In this document: positions 42,347 through 51,021 of the stretch, in pieces | Layout: the number at the start of each line of letters is the position of its first letter | Position numbering within the stretch: the stretch's first letter is position 1 | Position numbers and translations under genes: made by a program | Assembly (NCBI GenBank): GCA_963815665.1 | Contig: CAWFHN010000011.1 | Span: 248,001-312,000, forward strand | Direction of reading: 5' to 3' | DNA: 64,000 nucleotides | Source of the DNA: DASUPK01 sp963815665 | GTDB lineage: Bacteria; Actinomycetota; Thermoleophilia; Solirubrobacterales; 70-9 | The notes under the pieces: model-generated | The model's input: only the letters and a program-made list of their open reading frames with translations | Told to the model about the DNA's origin: nothing | Databases searched by the model: none

Positions 42347-43401
42347 GCCGCGGGGAGCGACTCGCCGAGCTGGTGGCCGAGCGGGAGCTCGACCAGCTCT
42401 TCGTCTCGGACCTGATGAACGTCCGGTACCTGACCGGCTTCACCGGGACGAACGGCGCCTGCCTGATCGGGGGCGAGGAGCTGGTCTTCTTCACGGACTT
42501 TCGCTACACCGAGCGCGCGAAGGAGGAGGTGTCGCCGGAGTGGGAGCGACCCAAGGCCGAGCGCGAGCTGGTGCCGCAGATCGTGGGGCGGATGTCGGGC
42601 AGGGTCGGGTTCGAGGACTCCAAGCTGAGCGTGCGGCAGCTCGCCCGGCTGGAGGCGGCCGCCGGGGAGGGCGTCGAGCTGGTCCCCGCCGGAGACACGG
42701 TCGAGCAGCTCCGCGCGGTCAAGGAGCCCGAGGAGCTGGAGAGAATCGTCGCCGCCGCGGAGCTGACCGATTCGGTCTATGAGTGGGCGCTCGAGCGCGG
42801 CCTGCGGGGCCGCACCGAGCGCGAGGTCGCCCGCGCCTGCGAGGCGCGGCTGCGAGAGCTCGATGCCGAGCCGTCCTTTCCGCCGATCGTGGCGACCGGC
42901 GCCAACGGCGCGCTCCCGCACGCGGAGCCGGGTCAGCGGGAGATCGGCGCGGGGGAGCTGGTCGTCTTCGACATGGGCGCGCTCCTCGACGGCTACTGCT
43001 CGGACTGCACGCGCACGTTCGCGACCGGCGAGCTCGACGACGAGGCCCGCGAGGTGTACGAGCTGGTGCGTCGGGCGCAGGCCGCGGCTCTGGAGGCGAT
43101 CCGCCCGGGCGCCGGCGGCAAGGAGGTCGATGCCGTCGCCCGCGAGCTGATCTCCGAGGCGGGCCACGGGGACAGCTTCGGCCACGGCCTCGGACACGGT
43201 GTCGGCCTCGAGGTCCACGAGGGGCCGCGCCTGGCGTCCACCTCGGAGGACGAGCTCCAAGAGGGGAACGTCGTGACCGTCGAGCCGGGCGTCTACCTGC
43301 CCGGCCGTCTCGGCGTCCGCATCGAGGATCTGGTCGTGGTGACGGCGGAGGGCCATCGCAACCTGAGTGGGCTGCCGAAGGACCTTCAGCTCGTCGACTA
43401 G
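42343..43401 (+). CDS. pepQ: Xaa-Pro aminopeptidase/dipeptidase (M24B)
   Basis: 352 aa from a GTG overlapping the aroQ stop. An N-terminal creatinase-like domain (SDLMNVRYLTGFTGTNGACL) is followed by the pita-bread domain with the five metal ligands: aspartates in VFDMGALLDGYCSDCTRTF, histidine in GHGLGHGVGLEVHEGP, glutamates in TVEPGVY and RIEDLVVV. Cleaves peptides with proline at position two. In most relatives efp follows directly; here efp is 14 kb further on. Confidence 0.92.
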   Translation: MSRGERLAELVAERELDQLFVSDLMNVRYLTGFTGTNGACLIGGEELVFFTDFRYTERAKEEVSPEWERPKAERELVPQIVGRMSGRVGFEDSKLSVRQLARLEAAAGEGVELVPAGDTVEQLRAVKEPEELERIVAAAELTDSVYEWALERGLRGRTEREVARACEARLRELDAEPSFPPIVATGANGALPHAEPGQREIGAGELVVFDMGALLDGYCSDCTRTFATGELDDEAREVYELVRRAQAAALEAIRPGAGGKEVDAVARELISEAGHGDSFGHGLGHGVGLEVHEGPRLASTSEDELQEGNVVTVEPGVYLPGRLGVRIEDLVVVTAEGHRNLSGLPKDLQLVD

Positions 43402-43404
43402 CGG

Positions 43405-44637
43405 CTAGGCGGTCGCCGTGGCCTCGATCGGCCCGGCGGCCGGCTCGCCGCCGCGCCTGATCCGCGCGCCGAGCAGCGGGAAGATCAGGGTGGAGATGAT
43501 CGCGGCGCCCACCAGTCCCGCGGCCGTGGAGGTCTCCATGTGCCCGGCGTCGATCGCAAGGGTCGTGATCGCAACGACCAGCGGCAGCTCGGTCGAGCAG
43601 TAGACGGCGAGGGCAAAGCGGTCCCGGAGTCCGAGCTCGCTTCGGTACAGCAGCAGGGCCGGTATCCCGCGCACGATCAGGAAGAGACCGGCGAACAGGG
43701 GCACCTTGAGCATCGCCGTCGCGCTGGCGGTGAGCGCGTCGAGGTCGAACGCCATCCCGCTGGTGACGAAGAAGAACGGGATCAACAGGCCGTAGCCGAC
43801 GGCCGTGAGCTTCGAGTCGAAGACGCTGACCTCGCGGCCCCGCAGCGCGACGCGCGTGATCATCCCCGCAACGAACCCGCCGAGCAGGAGGTCGAGGCCG
43901 AGCTGCGCGGCCAGCGCGACCAGGCTGAAAACGAGCACGACGGCCATCCGCACGGCGAGCTGGCTCGAGGTCTCGAAGGTCTTCTCGACCAGCGGCCACC
44001 CCCGCCAGGCGGAGCGCACCGCCAGGAGCCCTGTGAGGACTGCGAGCACGATGAAGAGGACGAGAATCACCGCCTCGTGTATCGGGTGCCCGGTGGACAG
44101 GATCAGCGTCACGAGCAGGATCGGGCCGAACTCCCCGACGGCCCCCGCGCCGAGCAGGAAGGTGCCGAACCTGGTTCGCATCTCGCCGGCGTCGCTGAGG
44201 ATCGGGATCAGGGTGCCGATCGCCGTCGTCGCCATGGCCGATCCGGTGTAGAGGATGGACAGGATGATCCCCGCGGCGGCGAGCGCGCCGCCGATTCCGT
44301 AGGCCAGGGCAAGCGAGATGGCCCAGCCCATGGCGGCCAGTTCGAGCGGCCGGCCCTTGATTCGGTCGAAGTCGATCTCGTAGCCGGCGAAGAAGAAGAG
44401 CATCCCGAGCCCGAGGTTGCCGAGCAGCGATGTGGTCGGGTCGACCCGCGCGATGTCGAACCCCTGTGGCCCGATCATGATTCCGAGCAGGAGCTCCAGG
44501 ACCACCACCGGAATGGTCAGCCGCGGCGAGACGGCCAGAACGATCAGGGCGGCGAGCGCGGCGGCCATCACCATGACGAGCGCCGAGGTCTCGTCAACGC
44601 CGGCGGCGACCACCGCACCGCTGGGGAGCTGAGGCAT
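43405..44637 (-). CDS. Cation:proton antiporter, CPA2 family
   Basis: 410 aa with about twelve helices. Features of the KefB/NapA-type Na+(K+)/H+ exchangers are seen, such as VLELLLGIMIGPQGFDI, GMLFFFAGYEIDFDRIKG and the second-half FFFVTSGMAFDLDAL. No C-terminal TrkA domain. Likely regulates pH or monovalent cations at the cytoplasmic membrane. Convergent with pepQ with three bases between the stops. Confidence 0.88.
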   Translation of the reverse strand: MPQLPSGAVVAAGVDETSALVMVMAAALAALIVLAVSPRLTIPVVVLELLLGIMIGPQGFDIARVDPTTSLLGNLGLGMLFFFAGYEIDFDRIKGRPLELAAMGWAISLALAYGIGGALAAAGIILSILYTGSAMATTAIGTLIPILSDAGEMRTRFGTFLLGAGAVGEFGPILLVTLILSTGHPIHEAVILVLFIVLAVLTGLLAVRSAWRGWPLVEKTFETSSQLAVRMAVVLVFSLVALAAQLGLDLLLGGFVAGMITRVALRGREVSVFDSKLTAVGYGLLIPFFFVTSGMAFDLDALTASATAMLKVPLFAGLFLIVRGIPALLLYRSELGLRDRFALAVYCSTELPLVVAITTLAIDAGHMETSTAAGLVGAAIISTLIFPLLGARIRRGGEPAAGPIEATATA

Positions 44638-44688
44638 CAGCGGGACTCTAGGCGGCGCACCGGCTCGAAATCCCCAGCGGGCCCCGAG

Positions 44689-47211
44689 CTACTTCTTCTT
44701 CCGGTGCCTCTTCCTCTTCGCGCGGCAGCGCTTCTTCTTGTGCTTCTTGGCGCTTGCGGCTGCCTTCCTGCGGTGCTTGGCGCATTTGCCCGGCGCCTTC
44801 GGGACGGAGTTCGGGGCGGAGCTCGGGGCGGAGCTCGGGACAGGCGGTTGCTCGGCCGTCGTGGCGGGGCCGCCCGTCGCTTCGCCGATCGACGCCGTCC
44901 TGTTCTGGAAGGGCTGATAGTCGCGGCACGGCTCGCCCCGCAGGCCCGGGCAGGGCGGCAGCCCCGTCGGCGCGCTGATGCCGGGGACCACCGGGAGCTC
45001 GAGTCGCGACGGCATCTCTCCGCCGTGGCCGATTTCGACGTTCGCCTGCCCGGAGGGGACGGTCTCGGCGAAGGACCAGACTGGCTGGTCGCCGTTGGGC
45101 GCGCTGATGCGCACGCGGATTCGCGACCCCGCCCGATACATATGCCCTTCGTAGTAGAGGGGGATCGTCACGGGGACGAACTGGTCGGAGGGCATCTCCG
45201 CGAAGTCATCCTGGCGGAAGCTCGGGACGGGCTCGAGCTCGGTGCTCTTGCTCGGGTCGAGCTTGCGGGCCATGGCGCGGATCCAGCCGCCTTGCACGAA
45301 GGTCTCCTTGCCGTCGGGCCGGACCTCGCTGACCGTCGCCTGCAGGTCCACGTCGGGCGTCGAAGAGCGCACCCACAGGTCGACGCGGCCCGCACCGATC
45401 ACCGCCGTGTCCCGATCGAGGGGCGAGGTCGCGTACGAGACGGCCGTGCCAGCCGGATCCTGGGTCCACTGATAGTTCGGCGTCGCCGTCCAGAGGCCGC
45501 CGGGGCCCGCGGCGGTGTCGCCGGTGAAGTCGGTCAGCGGCCGCGCGTGGGCGTCCCAGGTGAACGAGTCGGCCGTGACCTGGCTCGGGGACCGATCGGT
45601 GAGAGTCCCGTTGGGCCCGGCGAACCAGGAGCGGCCCGTGGTTGCCGGGATCGGGAAGCTGGAGAACGAGCGCTCGAAGCCCGGATAGGGCCAGCCCGGG
45701 TTCGAGTTGCCGGCCCCGTTGTCGAACAGCACCCGGATCGAGGGCTGCGCGTCGAACGCCGCCTTGGCGCCGTCGTAGGTCGGCTGCTGCTGGATCGAAT
45801 CGGCAGGCAGCGTCGCCAAGGGAGGTGCGCAGCCGGCGCCGTCCAGACATGGCCCGTTGATCCCGAAGATCGCCTGCATGGCCAGGGGCCAGCTGGCCTG
45901 GACCAAGGCCGATTTCAGGGCCGGTGCCTGCTGGTCCACGTAGAGCTCTAAGAAGTCGTATAAGCGGTTGTAGGTCTCCGGATCCAGTGAGTCCGTGTGC
46001 ACGCCGTTGGTGTATGTGAACCACTTCTTCTCGGTGCCCGTCATGTGCTCGGCGAGGGTCGGGCAGTGACCGCCGGTCTGCTCGTCGGTCCACTGGCAGG
46101 CCATGAAGACCGGGACGTTGATCTTGTTGACGAAGGTGATCGGGGAGAGCGGATCGGCCACCTCGGGGATGTAGTGGTCGTTGGCGCGGATCTTGCCCAT
46201 CAGGTCAGCGGCCTCGGGGTGGAGCGCCTGGTTAGCGGCGCAGGTCGTATCGCCCTCCTGGATCCGCTGGTAAGCCCAGGGCTGACCGCTGTTCGGGCCG
46301 GCCGGCTGGGCCTCGTCCTGGCGCTCCTGGGCCCAGCTGACGGCGAACCCGGTATTGAGGATGCCGCCGGGATAGAGCGTCGTCTGCGTCTGGTCGATCA
46401 CAGAGAGCGGCGCGATTGCGGCGAGGTCCGGCGGCTCGGTCTGCGCGGTGAACAGCTGGCTGATGCCGCCATAGGAGATGCCCATCATTCCCACCTTGCC
46501 GTGGGCGACCCACGGCTGGTGCGCGACCGTCTCGACGACGTCGTAGCCGTCGAGGTTCTGCAGCGGCTCGAAGAAGTCGAACGCCCCGCTCGAGCATCCC
46601 GTGCCGCGCATGTTGACGTCGACGACGGTGAACCCCATCAGGTTGGCGAGCGCGGCGATGCCGCTAACCGGCCCGTCGGGCTTCGCGTAGCCGTAGCCCG
46701 AGTACTCGACCAGGGTCGGGGACTTCACCCCGGGTGCCACCAGCGACGAGAGCTGGCTGGTCAGCTCGGGTGGAAGGTCGAAGCCCTCGGCGTTCGTCAC
46801 GTCCGTCGGCGGATGGACCGAGTAGGCCAGCTTGGTGCCGTCCCGCGTGGACATGTAGCCGTAGCCGTCCGACGGGATCGACTGGTTGTAGATGTCGGTC
46901 GAGGGCGGGGCCGACTGCTTCGTCAGCACCGTCAGCGGTCCAGACGTCTCGCCGGTTGAGTCGAGCCGCACGCGATAGCCGTCTCCCGGCGTGACCTCGC
47001 GGAACAGGATCCCGCCGAGGTCGTTGGTGGTCCTGGTCTCGACCACCTGATCGGTCGAGTCGAGCAGCGAGGTCGAGCCGCCGGCGGGCAGGCCGGTCGC
47101 GTAGACCTGCTCGACGCTGCCGTGCGCATCGAATGACGCCGCCGACGCGCTGCCGGCGAAGGCGAACATAAATACGGCGACCGCCGCCCCTATACCCACT
47201 TTTCGGGACAT
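44689..47211 (-). CDS. Secreted CocE/NonD-family (X-Pro dipeptidyl-peptidase-like) hydrolase
   Basis: 840 aa. Signal peptide (VGIGAAVAVFMFAFAGSASA). After a beta domain, an alpha/beta-hydrolase core with VDVNMRGTGCSSG and nucleophile GISYGG, then a C-terminal jelly-roll (VDLWVRSSTPDVDLQATVSEVRPDG) typical of CocE/PepX proteins. The last 30 residues are almost all Lys/Arg with cysteines (CAKHRRKAAASAKKHKKKRC...). Extracellular serine hydrolase acting on peptides or esters. The basic tail may bind the anionic cell wall (inference). Confidence 0.88.
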   Translation of the reverse strand: MSRKVGIGAAVAVFMFAFAGSASAASFDAHGSVEQVYATGLPAGGSTSLLDSTDQVVETRTTNDLGGILFREVTPGDGYRVRLDSTGETSGPLTVLTKQSAPPSTDIYNQSIPSDGYGYMSTRDGTKLAYSVHPPTDVTNAEGFDLPPELTSQLSSLVAPGVKSPTLVEYSGYGYAKPDGPVSGIAALANLMGFTVVDVNMRGTGCSSGAFDFFEPLQNLDGYDVVETVAHQPWVAHGKVGMMGISYGGISQLFTAQTEPPDLAAIAPLSVIDQTQTTLYPGGILNTGFAVSWAQERQDEAQPAGPNSGQPWAYQRIQEGDTTCAANQALHPEAADLMGKIRANDHYIPEVADPLSPITFVNKINVPVFMACQWTDEQTGGHCPTLAEHMTGTEKKWFTYTNGVHTDSLDPETYNRLYDFLELYVDQQAPALKSALVQASWPLAMQAIFGINGPCLDGAGCAPPLATLPADSIQQQPTYDGAKAAFDAQPSIRVLFDNGAGNSNPGWPYPGFERSFSSFPIPATTGRSWFAGPNGTLTDRSPSQVTADSFTWDAHARPLTDFTGDTAAGPGGLWTATPNYQWTQDPAGTAVSYATSPLDRDTAVIGAGRVDLWVRSSTPDVDLQATVSEVRPDGKETFVQGGWIRAMARKLDPSKSTELEPVPSFRQDDFAEMPSDQFVPVTIPLYYEGHMYRAGSRIRVRISAPNGDQPVWSFAETVPSGQANVEIGHGGEMPSRLELPVVPGISAPTGLPPCPGLRGEPCRDYQPFQNRTASIGEATGGPATTAEQPPVPSSAPSSAPNSVPKAPGKCAKHRRKAAASAKKHKKKRCRAKRKRHRKKK

Positions 47212-47306
47212 GCAGCGAACGACTAAATCACAACGCCGCCGAAGAGGTCGCAGTTCCCCCGGCCAAGGCGGAGAATCGCACTCTTAGCGGTGGCATACTT
47301 TCAGGC

Positions 47307-47534
47307 ATGTTCATCTTCCTGCTGTCGATGCTTGGCAGCGCCGTCTTCGTCGGCCTCGTCCTCTGCGCGTGGCGCTTCGATTCGGAGGGCGGAACCGACG
47401 GCCACGGAGAGGGCGGCGGCGGCAAAGGCGGGCATGGGCCCGGTCCGGACCCCCCGATCGAGCCGCTCACCGTCGTCGACCCGCCACTCGGCGAGATCCG
47501 CGCAAGTCGGCCCAGGGAGCGCGTCCCTTCTTGA
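47307..47534 (+). CDS. Small membrane protein with Gly/Pro-rich tail
   Basis: 75 aa. One N-terminal helix (FIFLLSMLGSAVFVGLVLCAW) then a flexible GGTDGHGEGGGGKGGHGPGP segment and a polar end. CATACT lies seven bases before the ATG, a leaderless layout. No family recognised. It is divergent from the secreted hydrolase gene and upstream of the oxidase cluster, so a part in the latter is conceivable but unproven. Confidence 0.6.
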   Translation: MFIFLLSMLGSAVFVGLVLCAWRFDSEGGTDGHGEGGGGKGGHGPGPDPPIEPLTVVDPPLGEIRASRPRERVPS

Positions 47535-47581
47535 CTGCGTCTTGATTTCTTCTTGACTGCGTCCTAATCGAGGTATAAGGT
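47528..47581 (+). promoter_or_regulatory. Oxidase-cluster promoter with 22-base tandem repeat
   Basis: TTGACT (47553-47558), exactly 17 bases, then TAAGGT (47576-47581): an almost ideal sigma70 promoter. The block TTCTTGACTGCGTC occurs twice, at 47528-47541 and 47550-47563, 22 bases (two DNA turns) apart; the second copy contains the -35 box. A repeated regulator site or a duplicated -35 is likely. The leader to 47640 is about 50 bases with AAGGAGG. Confidence 0.7.
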
Positions 47582-47639
47582 TCGCGCCGCGCCGTCTCTG
47601 CGCAGCTCGCGTGGGGGCAACGCGGAAGGAGGGATCGGA

Positions 47640-48299
47640 GTGAGCTCAGCCGCTGTGCGTTGGCTTGGGATCGTTGCCGGAGTTGTGATCGTGGCTCTCG
47701 CGATCGGGCTCTACGTCAACAAGCTCGTGCGCTCCCCGACCCCGGTCTCCGCGCAGCAGACCGGACCCGCCCAGGCCGAGCTGACCTTGGGCACCACTCC
47801 GGCGGTCGGGAAGCTCGGCGGACATCCAACCTGGGTCTCCTATCTCGTCCGCGAAGGGAATCATTGGAAGCACACCACGACCTTCGTCGTGCCTGCCAAC
47901 TCCCTGGTCAAGATCACGGTCCTCAACTTTGACGGGGCCAGCGGCCTCCGCAACCCGTTCCTCTCCCAGGTCCAGGGAACGGTCGGCGGGACCATGCAGC
48001 TGGACGGGAAGACCGTGAAGAACATCTCCCCCGACGACCCCTCTCACACGTTCACGGTGCCGCAGATGGGGATCTCCGTTCCCATCAAGGGGGTCGCCGA
48101 CGACGCCCCGAACCAGTGCGAGGAGATGCCGTGCTCCCTCGACCAGACGCACGAGACCGTCACCTTCATGATCCGCACCGGCAAGAAGGGCTGGATTAGG
48201 TGGCAGTGCTTCGTACCGTGCGCGGCCGGCTTCTACACCGGATTCGGCGGGCCGATGCAGACGATCGGCTACATGGACGGCTTCCTGCACGTGGTCTGA
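47640..48299 (+). CDS. Membrane-anchored cupredoxin-like protein (degenerate CuA type)
   Basis: 219 aa, GTG start with AAGGAGGG upstream. One N-terminal helix (LGIVAGVVIVALAIGLYV), then a beta-sandwich. Near the end the sequence WQCFVPCAAGFYTGFGGPM resembles the CuA loop CxExCxxxHxxM of oxidase subunit II. Both cysteines are kept, but the histidine and methionine positions are Phe and Gly. It may therefore bind copper differently or only act as scaffold or copper carrier. First gene of the oxidase cluster, 12 bases before ctaC. Confidence 0.75.
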   Translation: MSSAAVRWLGIVAGVVIVALAIGLYVNKLVRSPTPVSAQQTGPAQAELTLGTTPAVGKLGGHPTWVSYLVREGNHWKHTTTFVVPANSLVKITVLNFDGASGLRNPFLSQVQGTVGGTMQLDGKTVKNISPDDPSHTFTVPQMGISVPIKGVADDAPNQCEEMPCSLDQTHETVTFMIRTGKKGWIRWQCFVPCAAGFYTGFGGPMQTIGYMDGFLHVV

Positions 48300-48311
48300 G
48301 CCCGAGCGACG

Positions 48312-49139
48312 ATGCCCGAGCCCCCCCACTTCAGACGAATCCTGATCCTGTGGGCCGCGCTCAGCATCATCGCGACGCCGATCGTCGTCCTGGTGTGGGC
48401 GCCGGATCTGCCGCCGGGTAACAGCGCCAACGCGGCCTCCGGCCAGGTGACGGACAACACCGTCCTGCTCGGGGTCGTGACGCCGATCGCCGCGCTGATG
48501 GTCGTCTACTTCGCCTACGCGCTGATCGTCTTCCGCCGGCGGGACGAGGGGCCCGAGGAGGGGCTGGCGATCCGTGGGGACCGAGGCATCCAGACGACCT
48601 GGCTGGCGGCGACCTCGGTCATCGTGCTCTTCCTGGCGAGCTACGGCACCATTCGGCTCTTCGACGAGGGCTCCGGTGGCGGGCAGGGCGCGGACCCGGT
48701 CGCCAAGCCGTCGGACAATGTGCTCCCGGTGCAGGTGATCGCCCAGCAGTGGGCGTTCACCTACCGCTGGCCGACGTTCGGGGGCGTGGAGACGCCCCAC
48801 CTGAAGCTACCGGTCGACCGGAACGTCGCGCTGCACGTCACCTCGCTCGACGTGATCCACTCGTTCTGGGCCCACGACCTCGGGGTGAAGGCAGACGCCA
48901 ATCCGGGCGTAGACAACGTCGCCTACGTCAAGCCGACCGATGTGCGCAGCTTCTCCATCCGCTGCGCCGAGCTCTGCGGGCTCTTTCATGGGCACATGTT
49001 CGATACGGGGCAGGTCGTGAGTGACGCTGCCTTCCTCGCCTGGATCCACGCCGAGCAGGCAGCCTTCGGCCCGGCTACCGGCGCCCTTCCCAAGTTCAGG
49101 TCCCACTACGACGCCGCTCCCCATAGGAGGGCCGGATGA
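48312..49139 (+). CDS. ctaC: Cytochrome c oxidase subunit II
   Basis: 275 aa. Two helices (residues about 10-28 and 50-70, plus a hydrophobic stretch at 97-112) and a periplasmic cupredoxin domain. CuA ligands are complete: histidine in VIHSFW and CAELCGLFHGHM. The aromatic electron-entry patch reads QQWAFTYRWP. Takes electrons from cytochrome c; no fused haem c domain is present, so an aa3 rather than caa3 form. Overlaps ctaD by four bases. Confidence 0.94.
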   Translation: MPEPPHFRRILILWAALSIIATPIVVLVWAPDLPPGNSANAASGQVTDNTVLLGVVTPIAALMVVYFAYALIVFRRRDEGPEEGLAIRGDRGIQTTWLAATSVIVLFLASYGTIRLFDEGSGGGQGADPVAKPSDNVLPVQVIAQQWAFTYRWPTFGGVETPHLKLPVDRNVALHVTSLDVIHSFWAHDLGVKADANPGVDNVAYVKPTDVRSFSIRCAELCGLFHGHMFDTGQVVSDAAFLAWIHAEQAAFGPATGALPKFRSHYDAAPHRRAG

Positions 49140-51019
49140 ACACCGAACGGACCACCCGCGATCCCCTGCGTGGCCTGATCGGCTTCAACGTGATCAGCGG
49201 GATCCTGCTCGGGATCGTCGGCTTCTACTTCGGCTGGTGGCTCGGCCACCAGATCCATTTCACCAACTACGAGTACACCGCGGACACCGGGCAGAACGAC
49301 ATCGCGCTCTTCCTGGGATATCTGTTCTTCGTCGTCGGCTTCCTCGGGGGGCTCGGGTACCTGAGGTACCCACTGGCGAGGATGATCGGGCGGGAGCCGT
49401 CACACCACGAGAACGAGGGAGGCGGTATCCGCCGCTACTTCGGCCTCTGCACCGATCACAAGGTGATCGGGATGCAGTACCTGGTCGGGATCGGCCTCTT
49501 CTTCTTCATCGGAGGAGTGAACGCGATGCTGATCCGGGCCGAGCTTCTCCGTCCCTCGCCCCAGCTGTTCGGCGCCGGCAACTACCTGACGCTCGTGGGC
49601 CTGCACGGCGCGATGATGATGGGGATCATGACCTCGGGCGTGCTCGGCCCGTTCGCCAACTACTTCGTCCCCCTGATGATCGGCGCGAAGAGGATGGCCT
49701 TCCCGCGGATCGAGTCGCTCACCTTCTGGCTGCTGATGGCGGCCGGGACGGTCCTCACCAGCGCCGTCTTCTTCGGCGGCTTCCCCACCGGCTGGACCGG
49801 CTACGGGCCACTGAACGACCAGGCGAACATGGGAATGGACTCGTACATCATCTTCTTCATCCTCGTCGGGGTCTCGATGACGCTCCTCGGGCTCAACCTG
49901 ATCGCGACGATCGTGACGATGCGGGCACCAGGGTTGACGTGGGGGCGGCTGCCCATGTTCTGCTGGGGAGCTATCTCGACATCGGGCCTGATGGTGCTCG
50001 CGGCGCCGGTGCTGGCGGCCGTCCTGCTGATGGTGGGGCTCGACCGGACCGCGCAGACTTCGTTCTTCCAGACGGCTTCGGGAGGCAGCCCGTACCTGTT
50101 CGAAAACCTGTTCTGGTTCTTCGGCCATCCGGAGGTCTACGTGTTAGCCCTGCCCGGATTCGGAATCATCCTCGAGCTGATCCCCGTGTTCGCGCGCAAG
50201 CCACTCTGGAGCTATCGCCTGGCGGTCGCGGGCATGCTCGGCGTGGCGCTGCTGAGCTTCTTCGTCTGGCAGCACCACCTGTTCGTCAGCGGCATCAACG
50301 GGGCGCTGCGGCCGTTCTACATGCTGTCCACCGAGGTGATCTCGGTGCCCACCGGGTTCATTTTCCTCTGCGGCATGGCAACACTCTGGCGGGCGAGCAT
50401 CCGCTACACGGTCCCGATGCTCTTCTGCCTCGCCTGGTTCTTCAACTTCTTCATCGGCGGAATCTCGGGGGTGTTCCTGTCGGATACCCCGAGCGACGTC
50501 AGCACCCACGGCAGCTTCTTCGTCATGGCCCATTTCCACTACACGATCATGGGCGGCCTGGTCTTCGCCTTCTTCGCCGCGATCTACTACTGGGTGCCGA
50601 AGATGACCGGGTTCCGGTTCAACGAGGCCCTGGCGAAGATCCACTTCTGGGCGATGTTCATCGCGTTCAACTCCACCTTTGGCCCGCTCTTCGCCGCCGG
50701 GCTGATGGGGATGCCGCGGCGAGTGGTCACCTACGGGTCGAGCCTCCAGCCGATCAACATCTGGGTGTCGGTGTCCGCCTTCGTCCTCGGGTTGTCGATG
50801 CTGGTTTTCCTGGCCAACGTCCTCTACTCGCAGGTGATCGCCCGCAAGCCGGCGGAGGCGAATCCATGGGATTCCAAGTCGCTTGAGTGGCAGGTGCCGA
50901 CGCCGGTGCCGGTGCACAACTTCGACCAGGTCCCGGTGATCGACTCGGAGCCCTACGACTACGGAACCCCACCCCCGCCGCCCAGACCCGCGAAGGCACC
51001 CGCGGCGGCACCCGGATAG
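49136..51019 (+). CDS. ctaD: Cytochrome c oxidase subunit I, A-family with altered proton-channel residues
   Basis: 627 aa. Haem ligands in GLHGAMMM and AHFHY, CuB ligands in GHPEVY and WQHHLF; the His-Tyr pair and the E286 equivalent (HPEVY) are kept. Compared from memory with Rhodobacter numbering: D132 is Arg (IGAKRMAFPR for IGAPDMAFPR), N139 is Glu (RIESL), K362 is Ile (VPTGFIF for VPTGIKV) and the Mg-site Asp412 is Gly (THGSFF). Two extra helices precede the usual TM1 (before TDHKVIGMQY). The Pro-rich C-terminal tail is about 70 residues. Confidence 0.94.
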   Translation: MNTERTTRDPLRGLIGFNVISGILLGIVGFYFGWWLGHQIHFTNYEYTADTGQNDIALFLGYLFFVVGFLGGLGYLRYPLARMIGREPSHHENEGGGIRRYFGLCTDHKVIGMQYLVGIGLFFFIGGVNAMLIRAELLRPSPQLFGAGNYLTLVGLHGAMMMGIMTSGVLGPFANYFVPLMIGAKRMAFPRIESLTFWLLMAAGTVLTSAVFFGGFPTGWTGYGPLNDQANMGMDSYIIFFILVGVSMTLLGLNLIATIVTMRAPGLTWGRLPMFCWGAISTSGLMVLAAPVLAAVLLMVGLDRTAQTSFFQTASGGSPYLFENLFWFFGHPEVYVLALPGFGIILELIPVFARKPLWSYRLAVAGMLGVALLSFFVWQHHLFVSGINGALRPFYMLSTEVISVPTGFIFLCGMATLWRASIRYTVPMLFCLAWFFNFFIGGISGVFLSDTPSDVSTHGSFFVMAHFHYTIMGGLVFAFFAAIYYWVPKMTGFRFNEALAKIHFWAMFIAFNSTFGPLFAAGLMGMPRRVVTYGSSLQPINIWVSVSAFVLGLSMLVFLANVLYSQVIARKPAEANPWDSKSLEWQVPTPVPVHNFDQVPVIDSEPYDYGTPPPPPRPAKAPAAAPG

Positions 51020-51021
51020 CG

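Noticed and set aside
43540..45951. 803-codon plus-strand open frame
   Set aside because: Shadow of the antiporter and secreted hydrolase genes on the other strand; no domain features and a highly charged, repetitive composition.
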